A stretch of DNA of 35,691 bases from Bryobacteraceae bacterium (lineage in GTDB: Bacteria; Acidobacteriota; Terriglobia; Bryobacterales; Bryobacteraceae), in the NCBI GenBank assembly GCA_030041495.1, contig JASHNT010000009.1, positions 1 to 35,691 of the forward strand. The letters are read 5' to 3'. Shown piece after piece: positions 8,603 to 16,499 of this stretch. A program made the position numbers and the translations under genes. The stretch's first letter is position 1. The number at the start of each line of letters is the position of its first letter. The notes beneath the pieces are model-generated. The model ran no database searches and was not told the DNA's origin. It saw nothing but the letters and a program-made list of their open reading frames with translations.

Positions 8603-8741
8603 ACGCCCTTTCGTCAGAGTATACGACTTCGGCTGGATAAGAATTTCAGAGGCGGTTCCAGTTTTCGCTCCCCGATTTCGCTTTAGAGGTGTACGCGGGA
8701 GACAAATTCGATATATGGCCTGCGACAGAAAAGAGGACATC

Positions 8742-9389
8742 ATGAAAAGCCAACTTCGATTCGCGACGATCGCGCTGCCGGCGCTGCTGGCCGTGCTTGC
8801 TCCGGCGGCGAGCGCCGGTTGCGGGGACGTCAGCCAGATGCAAGCCCCGTTAGTGTTCCCGGCATCTCAGGGTACGTCCCAGACTACAGCGAACGCCCAG
8901 GCGTTAGTTCAAAGGGCGGCCGTCGCGGCGGCAGCGATGAATTCCGGGGCGGCGACATTCAACACCGCGAGCATCGTCGGATTGTGGAGCATCCAACTCA
9001 TTTCGCAGGGGAACGCAAACAACAACCCTTCGATTCCGGATGGCGCTTTGCTCGACTTCGGATACACCGAGTGGCACAGTGATGGGACGGAGATTTTCAA
9101 CTCCGGCGGCCGCGCTCCAGCGACGGAGAATTTTTGCCTGGGCGTCTGGGTGCGATCCGGATTTTTCACGTATGAACTGAACCACATCGCTCTGGGCTAC
9201 GATGCGACCTCCGGCCAACTCAACTCGAAGTCAATCATTCATGAGAGCATCACGCTGGACCCTGGCGGCAACATTATCACCGGCACGGTCACCATCACCG
9301 TTTTCAATCCGACCACGAATGTGCAGGTGGACCAGTTGACCGGCACAATCACCGGGACGCGGTTCACGGTGGACCAAACCACGCCGTAA
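8742..9389 (+). CDS. secreted hypothetical protein, beta-rich
   Basis: A 215-residue protein with a clear Sec signal peptide (MKSQLRFATIALPALLAVLAPAASA, cut near residue 25). The start at 8742 is chosen for this signal and an AGAGG site 7-8 nt upstream; a longer frame from 8574 has no support. After a low-complexity Ala/Gln-rich linker (about residues 30-70), the body begins GLWSIQLIS and contains GYTEWHSDGTE, NFCLGVWVRSG and repeated Thr/Ile-Thr strands to the end. This suggests a secreted small barrel resembling acidobacterial lipocalin-like proteins. No catalytic motif is recognised. It is transcribed divergently from the ECF sigma gene and a hairpin follows its stop. Confidence 0.8.
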   Translation: MKSQLRFATIALPALLAVLAPAASAGCGDVSQMQAPLVFPASQGTSQTTANAQALVQRAAVAAAAMNSGAATFNTASIVGLWSIQLISQGNANNNPSIPDGALLDFGYTEWHSDGTEIFNSGGRAPATENFCLGVWVRSGFFTYELNHIALGYDATSGQLNSKSIIHESITLDPGGNIITGTVTITVFNPTTNVQVDQLTGTITGTRFTVDQTTP

Positions 9390-9400
9390 CCGCAAAGTGG

Positions 9401-9454
9401 ATGGCCTCCCCGGGGCAATTCTCAAGGCAGGAAGTTGCCCCGCGCGGAGGCCAT
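9401..9454 (+). terminator. hairpin after the secreted-protein gene, possible terminator
   Basis: ATGGCCTCCCCGGGGCAA at 9401-9418 pairs with TTGCCCCGCGCGGAGGCCAT at 9435-9454, with a small bulge and a 16-nt loop. It begins 11 nt after the stop. There is no T-run on either side, so an intrinsic terminator is not certain; an mRNA-stabilising hairpin or a REP-like element is also possible. Confidence 0.5.
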
Positions 9455-9659
9455 CGGTCCACAAACGGCGAGGGTCTCGTTGTGAAGGTGTCAAAGAGCT
9501 GGCGTAACTTGGGTACGAATCTTTCTGCCGTGGAGTGGGCCGCAAAACGCATACCTAAACGCCAGTACGATTCCAACCTTGACCTGCGTGATCTATGCGA
9601 TGTATGTAACCGCGCTGGGGCGGGCGGCAGAAGCAGAGGAGCGGCTGCGACGCGTGGTG

Positions 9660-9928
9660 GAAGCGGAACACCTGCCCCGTGCCTCCCTGGCCGAGCAGGG
9701 CTTCAATCCTGTAAGGGCCCAAGCTCGATCCGGCCATTACCTGAGTCTGGGTGGAATCCATCGTCAGCTCGAATGCTGCTTGATCGAGTATTATCCGGCC
9801 GGACTTTTGCGCCAGCATCTGCTGGACTCCCGCCGCTTGTCGGGATCGGCACCCTCAAGGGCCCAATCCCCGTGATCGCGGGCAAGGTTGTACAAATCCT
9901 CGATTTGACGCCAGCGTTCGGGAGTCAT
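9660..9928 (-). pseudogene. N-terminal fragment of another Ser/Thr kinase gene
   Basis: From ATG at 9928 it reads MTPERWRQIEDLYNLARDHG and ADPDKRRE, then after a one-base loss QQMLAQKSG, and on to LGPYRIEALLGQGGTGQVFR. That is the conserved start segment and the glycine-rich loop of a kinase. It ends at the P-loop; the continuing reading frame has no kinase sequence. On the plus strand at about 9590-9665, CVIYAMYVTALGRAAEAEERLRRVVEAE looks like one TPR hairpin and may be a second unrelated scrap. It differs from the other kinase copies, so it is an independent fragment. Confidence 0.75.
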
Positions 9929-10563
9929 TCGGTGCTCACCGATTGTTACTCAATCATATTTCCGCCATTTAGAACGACGCAACCCGCTAAGAGCGGGATC
10001 TGTGCTCGATCCAGATTAGTTTGCGCGATCCACAGAGCACGAAACCGTCTTTCCCCTCCTGGAATTAGGCCCCTTTGCATATGTTCATCGAACTGACTGA
10101 TCATTAAAAGGTGCGTGTAGCACCCGCGTTTTGGCCGGGTATATAAAAAGGGGGCCCAACTCGCCAACCGCCGGCGCGTCGGCAATCCGCGCGCCATATT
10201 CAGTCGCTTTGCCGATGGAGAGTTTGCCGTTCTTCAGATCTCTCCCTCAAGTGGCGCGGCCGTGGCCGCATCCTCCATCATCAGGAAGCTCGAAAGGATG
10301 CGTCGTGCGTCGCTGCTGGTAGAAATGTAATCAACCGTTGCCATGCGCCTCCGCAGGGGCGAACGAAAAGGTGACGCCCACGGCATTCGAGCCCCGACGC
10401 CAAGATCTCATCGAGCCAGCGCGTTAATTCACATTATGGCTTTCTAAGGGGGCCGCCGCTAACGCCTTGACAGCTGGGGCGATCAGGCCTTACTCACGAG
10501 CGCCAGTACAAATCGCGAAACGTTCTGCACATCCCTTGGCTCTACGACCGGGAGCCACGGCAA
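9929..10563. other. gene-free stretch with hairpins and a possible kinase scrap
   Basis: No intact gene is visible in this stretch. A perfect hairpin CCCGCT-AAG-AGCGGG is at 9983-9997. A second, GGTGC-GTGTA-GCACC, is at 10110-10124 and is followed by CGCGTTTT, weakly terminator-like. On the minus strand at about 10158-10240, LKNGKLSIGKATEYGARIADA resembles the alpha-E region of these kinases (LxxGPLPxxxALxYGxQIADALAAAH). This is too short to be sure. The rest resembles nothing I recognise. Confidence 0.4.
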
Positions 10564-10770
10564 TTGAGTTTGTATGACAAACTTGGCGGTGAGCCAGAGG
10601 TTGCCGCGCCGCTGGACGGCCTCTACACGCGGGCTTTGGCTGATCCCTTGCTCCAACCGTTCCTGGAAAATGTCGAACTAGCCCGCCTACAAGCACATCA
10701 GTACGCGTTTATTTCGCAGGTCCTTGGTGGTCCGCATCAATACTCGGGCCCCTCTTTGATCGCCGCACAT
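10564..10770 (+). pseudogene. group I truncated hemoglobin gene, cut off at half length
   Basis: From a TTG start with GGGAG upstream, the frame reads SLYDKLGGEPEVAAPLDGLYTRALADP, then FLENVELARLQAHQYAFISQVLGGPHQYSG and AAHL. This is the N-terminal half (helices B to E) of a trHbN-type globin, a small heme protein that binds O2/NO. Tyr B10 and the LGGPxxY segment near the distal E helix are visible. After about 69 residues, homology stops at about 10770 and the DNA becomes antisense to an IS66 transposase. The reading frame runs on to 10935 but encodes transposon antisense. The F helix with the proximal His and the C-terminal half are missing, so it cannot bind heme normally. Confidence 0.85.
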
Positions 10771-10920
10771 CTCAAATACGCCTCGGGGTCGATCCTGTTT
10801 AGCTTCGCTGATCTCAGTAGGCTAGATTCCTGCTCCGCGTTCGCCGCCTGCGTCCAATCCCCCGAACATATGGTTCTTACGCACCAAAGTGACTGCCGCT
10901 CAAAGACCTGGATCGTTTTC
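10770..10920 (-). mobile_element. IS66-family transposase C-terminal remnant
   Basis: On the minus strand one frame reads VTLVRKNHMFGGLDAGGERGAGI followed by a stop. The next frame reads SAKLNRIDPEAYLR. These match the IS66 TnpC C terminus (..GRKNxLFxGSxxGGERAAxIYSLIxTAKLNGxDPEAYLR..). There is at least one frameshift and two stops. It is fused directly to the truncated globin. A 24-nt stretch (about 10870-10893) recurs with one mismatch at 15278-15301 in the second IS66 remnant. Confidence 0.88.
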
Positions 10921-10980
10921 TGTGGGGACGCATGATTGGGGCTCTTGGGCTGAACACGCCGATTTCGAGTTCTGCCACGC

Positions 10981-13197
10981 TTACGCATCTTTCGGCTTCT
11001 CTTTATTTTGCGTCGCGTTACTGTGCCCCGTTTCCTCCCGGGCCTTTGTCGTCGCCACCCAATATTCCAACCGGTGCATAATCGAAGGGTTCTCGTCCAG
11101 AAGCTGCGCCACGGCCTCCTCGCTTGGGACGTTGCTGGGTGGAGGTAGCAATCCTTCCAAGTAGGCCGTCAACTCCTTGCGAAGGTCTTTGGGTAGAATG
11201 CTGTCCAAGTATTCCAGAGCCACACCCTTAACCCTGGTTCCGTCGGCTTGAAGCGCGCGAAAGGCCTGCCGGACGGGCCTCCGTGGCAGCACCAACCCCA
11301 GCAGAGTAAAGATGTGAGCCACCGTCTTGGCCTTGCGCTCCATCAGGGCTGTCCTCATACCGCTTGCACCAGTACTCGTTCCAGGGACCAGTTTTCGGGT
11401 GTGAGCCAGTTCATGCCGCACCACATCGAAGACGAAGCTCTGTTCGAGCGCAAAACTAGTCTGGCGCGCAGCGATCCTCTCGAGCGCCTTGGCGCAGCGT
11501 GTCCGCACTTCAAACCGGGCGTCCAGTAAGTTCGCGCTCAGACCGTCCCAGGCCAGACGGCTTCGGAACGAGCTCAACACCTTGGGAATGCGCTTGCGGA
11601 TGTTGAAGCTGTTGGTTGGATCCAGCAGTCCGTCCACTAGCTGCCCAGCGATACCATCCCCGCATCTGCACAATGTATCAAAGGCAGCTTGCGCGACATC
11701 GTCCCGGTCTAGCAACCGAATAACCTGCGGAGTAACAACTGGTGAGAGCGCTTCCGGCCGCTGCAGCGCCGCTCGAATTCGCGAGGCGCTGTCGGAGCGT
11801 AGCTCCACCAGGGTCTGGATCGCTGGGTCAGTCACGGGCAGCGCAGCGTCAACGGCCGTGCGTATGACTTCTCCAGGACCCAAAAATGTTCCGGTGGTTG
11901 AGGCCATGCTGAGCGCAAGGGCTTGACTGTCCAGTTCCTCGAGCTTTCCCGTGGCCGCCGGCATGACATTGTCTGCGTGATGCGCGAGTCCCCTCTCTAG
12001 GACCTTGACGTAGACCCGGTCCAGTCGCAGGGCGATCCACGCGCCCGCCGCCGCCAGCGCGCCAGTGAGCCCGAGGATTGCCGTAACAGCAGCCTGGGAC
12101 GGCAGAGTCAGTAACAACTGTACGCTGGCGCCGGCCAATCCGTCGCCTAATCGCTCGGCGCCGATGTCGATGACCGATTTGATCGACCGCTTTTCTGCCT
12201 CCGGCATCGGTGTGTAGAACAACTCGTAGCCGGATCGGTACAGTGAGCCCCGCAGCAGAATCTCCAGCGCCCGGCTAAAAGTCAGGGCGGCTAACCCAGG
12301 CGCGAAGATCGTGAGGACGCTGGCTCCGGTCACGGCCATCGGCAATGTGGCGACCGTAGGGCCGGGACCAAACCGTCCCAGCCATCTTCGGTTGATGCCC
12401 ATCTGGACGGCGAATGCGATCAGCGCAGTCGTGGTGTTGAAGATGGCGAAGAATCGTGTGAGGGGAGCTCCCTTTTCGAAGTGTGCCGCGGCTGAGGCCT
12501 TAAACAGATAATCCAGCGTGGACGCGCTCATCGCCGCCAGCACCACCAGTCCGGCCAACCCCATCAAGTACGGCGCGCCGGAGATCACTTCAGGAAAAGA
12601 CGGGGCCTGCGCGTGCTTTGCCGCTTCGCGAGCCGGTGCAAATCGGAATAACGCGATGGCGCATAGCAATTGCAGCACGCCCAAAAGCAAGAGAAGGCTT
12701 TGTAAGGATGCGAGCGCGGCGACACGTTCTGCCATCACACCTCCCGCCAGAGTTCCTAGAGTTCCGGCAGCAGCGATCTGCCCGAAGTGACGCCGGGCCT
12801 GCCGTGGATCGAACCGCTCATTCGCCAGAGCCCAAAAGCCGGACAGAAGAACCGATCCTAGAGCGACGATATGCAGATATACGATAACGGCAATAAGGTG
12901 GGGAAACTTTGGCAGTAGAGCCCATTCGATTAGATGCAGTGCCGTTCCCGCAGCGTAACCCACGGGGATGATGCGAGCCGGGCCAAAACGCCGAAGCAGT
13001 GCCGCATTTAACGTTGCGGTAAGCAGCGAGCACAGAGCCGCACCTCCCATCATCGCCGGCAGCGCCGAACTGGGGAACTCCGAGAGAAACAGGCTATCGC
13101 GTGTGGTCTTGCCGGCCCACTGCCATGCCATCATGATGGCCGCCGCGGCTAGGGCCTGGGGAACCAGCGAAGCGCTCCGTACCCGGCCGTTTTCCAT
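10981..13197 (-). CDS. Npt1/Npt2-type (ATP/ADP translocase-like) membrane transporter with C-terminal HEAT-like repeats
   Basis: A 738-residue protein. The first about 400 residues form roughly 12 membrane helices in the nucleotide-transporter/MFS style (WQWAGKTTRDSLFLSEFPSSALPAMM, SGFWALANERFDPRQARRHFGQIAAAGTLGTLAGG, SLYRSGYELFYTPMPEAEKRSIKSVIDIGAERLGDGLAG). The last helix ends near ALRLDRVYVKVLERGL. Residues about 410-738 are soluble helical pairs (HEAT-like: VVTPQVIRLLDRDDVAQAAFDTLCRCGDGIAGQLVDGLLD), probably cytosolic. Chlamydial and rickettsial relatives exchange ATP/ADP; free-living members with HEAT tails have unclear substrates. It is transcribed divergently from the exported kinase-like protein (65 bp between starts). 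A poor ribosome binding site makes the exact start less certain. The C terminus is Lys/Thr-rich. Confidence 0.82.
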   Translation of the reverse strand: MENGRVRSASLVPQALAAAAIMMAWQWAGKTTRDSLFLSEFPSSALPAMMGGAALCSLLTATLNAALLRRFGPARIIPVGYAAGTALHLIEWALLPKFPHLIAVIVYLHIVALGSVLLSGFWALANERFDPRQARRHFGQIAAAGTLGTLAGGVMAERVAALASLQSLLLLLGVLQLLCAIALFRFAPAREAAKHAQAPSFPEVISGAPYLMGLAGLVVLAAMSASTLDYLFKASAAAHFEKGAPLTRFFAIFNTTTALIAFAVQMGINRRWLGRFGPGPTVATLPMAVTGASVLTIFAPGLAALTFSRALEILLRGSLYRSGYELFYTPMPEAEKRSIKSVIDIGAERLGDGLAGASVQLLLTLPSQAAVTAILGLTGALAAAGAWIALRLDRVYVKVLERGLAHHADNVMPAATGKLEELDSQALALSMASTTGTFLGPGEVIRTAVDAALPVTDPAIQTLVELRSDSASRIRAALQRPEALSPVVTPQVIRLLDRDDVAQAAFDTLCRCGDGIAGQLVDGLLDPTNSFNIRKRIPKVLSSFRSRLAWDGLSANLLDARFEVRTRCAKALERIAARQTSFALEQSFVFDVVRHELAHTRKLVPGTSTGASGMRTALMERKAKTVAHIFTLLGLVLPRRPVRQAFRALQADGTRVKGVALEYLDSILPKDLRKELTAYLEGLLPPPSNVPSEEAVAQLLDENPSIMHRLEYWVATTKAREETGHSNATQNKEKPKDA

Positions 13198-13262
13198 AAA
13201 TTGCCGGTCATTTTATCAAAGTGTTATACTTCCGGCATTCAAGCAGCAGTGAGGGAGGCCCC

Positions 13263-14057
13263 ATGAAAGCAGCATTTCTTGGCTTGGCAGCTCTGGTTTC
13301 CTTTCAGCTCCACGCCGCCGATACCTTAACCTATGAGCAGCAGGAACAGTTCCTCAAGACCGCCAAAATCGTCAGCGCGAAGGCGTCGAAAAAGGGCACT
13401 ACCGGCACGGTTCGCGTCACCATGAGCGACGGCAACATAACTCACGATGCCAGCGTTCAGCGCATCGACGACCATGAAGCCGTCTTTCAGGGTCAGAACG
13501 GCACCACGGAGCTCAATTTCAAGGACACCTATGTGTTCAATATCACGGGCTGGAGACTGGCTGAGTTGCTCGGCATTGCCGACATGGTGCCCCCATCTGT
13601 GGAACGCAGCTACCAAGGAGCGAAAGGGTCCTTTACCTGGTGGATCGACGACGTTCAAATGGACGAGGCCGAACGATTAACCAAGAAAATCAGTCCACCA
13701 GACCAGGAGCACTTCAACCGGGAGATCCAGGTAATGCACATCTACGATCAGTTGATGTACAACACGGATTCTAACGCCACCAACTTGCTCATCGACAAGC
13801 AGTGGCGCCTCTGGTTCATCGACCATACGCGCGCCTTCCGCATGCAGAAGACTCTGCTCGATCCGAAGATGATCACGAGCTGCGATCGCAACCTGCTGGC
13901 AAAAATGAAGGCTCTGGATGTGCCCACTCTGCAAAAGACCATGGGGGATTACCTCAATAAGAACGAAATCCAGGGCCTCTTGGCCCGGCGCGATTTAATC
14001 GTCAAAACGATTGAGTCAAAAGGTGAGAGCGCCCTCTACGACCGGCCGCCACGCTAA
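13263..14057 (+). CDS. exported protein with FAM20/HipA/PI3K-like kinase-fold pattern
   Basis: A 264-residue protein with a Sec signal peptide (MKAAFLGLAALVSFQLHA) and a GAGGGAGG-type ribosome binding site that fixes the start at 13263. The core shows the order seen in secretory FAM20-type and HipA-like kinases: a helix ending in LGIADMVPPSVERSY (103-117), then HIYDQLMYNTDSNATNLLI (159-177), then WFIDHTRAFR (184-193). Asp169 and Asn174 fit a catalytic loop and Asp187 fits the metal-binding Asp. The glutamate usually found in the helix before LGL..VPP (EIAAYxLDxLLG) appears replaced by Asn93 (FNITGWRLAELLG) and no clear glycine loop is visible, so it could be a pseudokinase. It ends 11 bp from the convergent phosphatase gene. 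Kinase fold is inference; the secreted location is well supported. Confidence 0.7.
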   Translation: MKAAFLGLAALVSFQLHAADTLTYEQQEQFLKTAKIVSAKASKKGTTGTVRVTMSDGNITHDASVQRIDDHEAVFQGQNGTTELNFKDTYVFNITGWRLAELLGIADMVPPSVERSYQGAKGSFTWWIDDVQMDEAERLTKKISPPDQEHFNREIQVMHIYDQLMYNTDSNATNLLIDKQWRLWFIDHTRAFRMQKTLLDPKMITSCDRNLLAKMKALDVPTLQKTMGDYLNKNEIQGLLARRDLIVKTIESKGESALYDRPPR

Positions 14058-14068
14058 GCCCTGGCGCT

Positions 14069-15181
14069 CTACCGCTGGCTCTCGTTCAAACTCCGCCGCA
14101 ATTTGGAATCCGGCGGCTCCAGCGTCGCCACCGTGCGTAAATAGTCTGCCACATGTGCGCCGTCCACCGGAAAATCCACTTTCCGGCCGCGATGCATCGC
14201 GTAATACCTTCCGCTCTCCACTAGCAGGCAGGCAGGAGGACCACCGAAGGCCGCCGACAATCCGACGTCGATGGCGAACACCTTGCCCTGGAACCTTGGC
14301 ACGATTGCCAGCACTGGAGTGTGGCCAACCACCATGTGCCGTGCATCGTGATTTTTCAGGAACAGCCCAGCGGCGTCCGCCGGCGCGCGATCGCTCTCCG
14401 GCAACTCGACCAGACCTCGATACCAGAGCGGACCGTCCGGATCCAACGCGATTCCGCCCCCGGCTTTGCTGGGATCCGCCAACTCCTCCCGAATGCCTTG
14501 GTTAATCGAATTCATGTCGGCAGTGGCGTATTTGGGGCTGATTCCGCCATGCAAGAACACCAGATCGTTGACCTTGATGACCGCATTCTTCTGCCGCAGC
14601 CACTTGCCATACTTTCCTTCTGCGGAGAAAGCTCTTTGCCGCTCTACCCATCCCAGCGGATGCTCCGCCTCGAACTTCTTTTGGAACTCCGCTTTGCGCA
14701 AAACTACCGTACCGCGCCGAGCCTCGGCCCAGGCTGCCTCCAGAGCTTGCTGACGCAAATCCTCGGAATCCACACCCCTAAACGCTTCGTAATCCGCTCT
14801 GACCACATAACGCCAGTCGCCAAACACGTTCATGGTCTCGTGGTTGCCGAGCAGAGCGTGCACTTGTCCGCCTGCCGAGGCCGCACGTTCCTCAAGCGAC
14901 ATCAGCAGATCCATCACCTTGCGCGAGGCGTTACCGCGATCGATGAAATCTCCAGGCAACACCAGGTGCGCCTTTCCGCCGGTCCACGATGTTCCGTTCG
15001 CGCCAATCAGTTTTGTGGTTCTAAGCAGTGTGACGAAGACCTCGTAGTCCCCGTGGACATCTCCGATAGCGATGAGTCGTTCGACTCCATCGAAGGATTC
15101 CTGCTTAGGCGAGTCTGTCCGCTGTGCCTGTAGCAGGGGAGTGGTGGCCAGCAATTGGGCGAAACGTCTGCGTGACAGCAT
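14069..15181 (-). CDS. Tat-exported PPP/Shewanella-like metallophosphoesterase
   Basis: About 370 residues. The start MLSRRRFAQLLATTPLLQA is a twin-arginine-type signal. The PPP metal motifs appear in order: GDVHGD, PGDFIDRG, LLGNHETMN, FLHGGISPKY and VVGHTPV. The spacing, with KYGKWLRQKNAVIKVND before the HGG motif, is that of Shewanella-like protein phosphatases, some of which dephosphorylate Tyr/Ser/Thr residues in proteins. The start at 15181 is preferred for the Tat signal; an in-frame ATG at 15214 adds 11 residues. Neither has a good ribosome binding site. It is convergent with the exported kinase-like gene (11 bp between stops), so both products probably act outside the cytoplasm. Substrate unknown. 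Confidence 0.88.
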   Translation of the reverse strand: MLSRRRFAQLLATTPLLQAQRTDSPKQESFDGVERLIAIGDVHGDYEVFVTLLRTTKLIGANGTSWTGGKAHLVLPGDFIDRGNASRKVMDLLMSLEERAASAGGQVHALLGNHETMNVFGDWRYVVRADYEAFRGVDSEDLRQQALEAAWAEARRGTVVLRKAEFQKKFEAEHPLGWVERQRAFSAEGKYGKWLRQKNAVIKVNDLVFLHGGISPKYATADMNSINQGIREELADPSKAGGGIALDPDGPLWYRGLVELPESDRAPADAAGLFLKNHDARHMVVGHTPVLAIVPRFQGKVFAIDVGLSAAFGGPPACLLVESGRYYAMHRGRKVDFPVDGAHVADYLRTVATLEPPDSKLRRSLNESQR

Positions 15182-15274
15182 CGGACCCAAGCGAGTTCCG
15201 GCAGGGACGGGCATTGCGTTCAGTCGATTTTATCGCAAGGAAACCGGATGAGGAGGGATTGTGGACGTATCACG

Positions 15275-15405
15275 CCATGGTTCTTACGCACCAAAGCGAC
15301 GGCGCGCAACGCTCGCTTGGCTGCGTTGTTATCCACCTCGATGAGGTCCGTGCTCACAAAATCGGGTAAGTTGTTCAAGGCCGCGTCGAGCAATTTCCCT
15401 CTGTC
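15275..15405 (-). mobile_element. IS66-family transposase internal remnant
   Basis: On the minus strand it reads KLLDAALNNLPDF, LIEVDNNAAKRALRAVALVRKNH. This corresponds to the end of the IS66 DDE domain (..GxIELDNNAAERALRPVALGRKN..), with the conserved DNN and RKN. It stops at RKNH, just where the fragment at 10770-10920 carries the following part of the protein. No terminal inverted repeat is visible. It lies 60-95 bp upstream of the phosphatase start. Confidence 0.85.
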
Positions 15406-15488
15406 GGATTAAACGGCCCGAGCCGGAAGCAGCGTTTGTAGGTAACCCCTACCTCCGAAACTCGACTTGCACGAATTAGCCGGACCGG

Positions 15489-15510
15489 TCCGTCATAAAC
15501 TACGGAGTCA
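15489..15510 (+). repeat. 22-nt dispersed repeat with palindromic core, copy 2
   Basis: Identical to 4943-4964 (minus strand), with core TCCGT-N8-ACGGA. Here it lies 22 nt upstream of the proposed sulfotransferase start at 15533. The flanks differ from copy 1 (GACCGG before it here). Confidence 0.6.
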
Positions 15511-15532
15511 ATGGGACAAAACGTGTTGCGGC

Positions 15533-16198
15533 ATGACCCTGGATCTTCCCTGCCGAGCAGCGTATCGTACAGCAGCGCGCCTTTACCATCGGGCCAAGCT
15601 CGTCACCCAAAGGGCGGCAGTAGCGTCCATAAGAGAAACCTCTCTACTCGCCTGCATGCTCATCGACCGCCCGAAATGTTGGTGCGTAGGATTAAGCCGC
15701 ACCGGCACAACCACCATATTCGCCGCCCTTCGTGTCTTGGGCTACAAGGCCGCACATAATCCGGAGTTCGACGAATTGAAGAGCCTTGAAGCAGGATCAG
15801 ATATAGGAGTCACAGTCTTTTACAAATACCTCGACTACAAATACCCTGGCTCAAAATTTATTCTCACGCTGCGCGATCTTGATCCTTGGCTTGAATCGAT
15901 GAAGTACATCATGGATCTCTCACCCGTGCAATCGCGTGAATGGGATCTGCCGATTCTGCGGCGCATGTTACTTTATGAGACCGTGAATTTTGATCGCGAT
16001 AAGCTGATTCACGCATATCATCGCCACCTCGAAGATGTCCGCCGCTATTTTCAAACCAGACCGGGGGATCTTCTAGAAATGAACCTGGCGGAAGGGGATG
16101 GTTGGAACAAACTCTGTCCTTTCCTTGGCCTGCCAGAGCCACCGGTAACCTTCCCCTGCCTCAATCGGCGCCGCATGCGGTCAAAGTCTGTTGCGTAG
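15533..16198 (+). CDS. sulfotransferase family protein (Sulfotransfer_4-like)
   Basis: From the ATG at 15533 this is 221 residues. CWCVGLSRTGTTTIFAALRVLGY (49-71) is the 5'-phosphosulfate-binding loop at the start of a P-loop-like fold. KFILTLRDLDPWLESM (108-123) is the 3'-phosphate-binding motif, with Arg114 and Ser122. FLGLPEPPVTFPCLN is the typical C-terminal part. The enzyme would move a sulfo group from PAPS to an acceptor hydroxyl. The start is uncertain: a TTG at 15467, ATG at 15533 and ATG at 15658 are all in frame, none with a good ribosome binding site; the family often starts just before the binding loop. It is the first gene of a three-gene sulfate-transfer group, separated by 301 bp from the next. 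Acceptor unknown. Confidence 0.8.
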   Translation: MTLDLPCRAAYRTAARLYHRAKLVTQRAAVASIRETSLLACMLIDRPKCWCVGLSRTGTTTIFAALRVLGYKAAHNPEFDELKSLEAGSDIGVTVFYKYLDYKYPGSKFILTLRDLDPWLESMKYIMDLSPVQSREWDLPILRRMLLYETVNFDRDKLIHAYHRHLEDVRRYFQTRPGDLLEMNLAEGDGWNKLCPFLGLPEPPVTFPCLNRRRMRSKSVA

Positions 16199-16499
16199 CG
16201 TCGCCACCGCGGACACAGCGTCCGCCTCAGATAGAGAATCGCTTAGGTGGTAGTCAAACAGATCCACTCGCCTCCCGGCGCTTGCCGAAAGGCGCACGGC
16301 TCGGCGAGCCAGCCACCGGCCATCAGGCGAGGGCCAGAGACATTCTTCAATAAGCGAAAAAGAGCATACGCGTGGCGGTGCGCTCTTGCTCACGGACAGG
16401 TGAAATTATTTGACTTTTGGCGCGATCCTCAATCGTAATCTTCCCCGATAGCTTCGGCGTCAAGCTCGAATAGAAGCTTCAGAGTCACTCAAGTCGCTT
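16199..16499. other. intergenic stretch, no gene seen
   Basis: No homologous reading frame is recognised. A short hairpin GGCTC-GGC-GAGCC lies at 16298-16310 without a T-run. The last 60 bp may hold the promoter of the arylsulfate sulfotransferase gene, but no clear -35/-10 pair or strong ribosome binding site is visible. Confidence 0.4.

Noticed and set aside
9579-9875. Plus-strand 98-residue TPR-like gene
   Set aside because: Only about 28 residues look like a TPR hairpin and the remainder is antisense of a kinase fragment; kept only as a note.
10737-10988. An 83-residue minus-strand gene
   Set aside because: Only the SAKLNRIDPEAYLR section is meaningful, as a frameshifted IS66 piece.
10870-15301. 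24-nt near-identical stretches as target-site duplication of a 4.4-kb insertion
   Set aside because: The stretches are part of homologous transposase coding sequence, longer than usual for a duplication and with a mismatch; shared IS66 ancestry explains them.
15124-15369. Plus-strand 81-residue frame containing MVLTHQSDG
   Set aside because: It is antisense to IS66; the same peptide appears antisense to the other IS66 piece.
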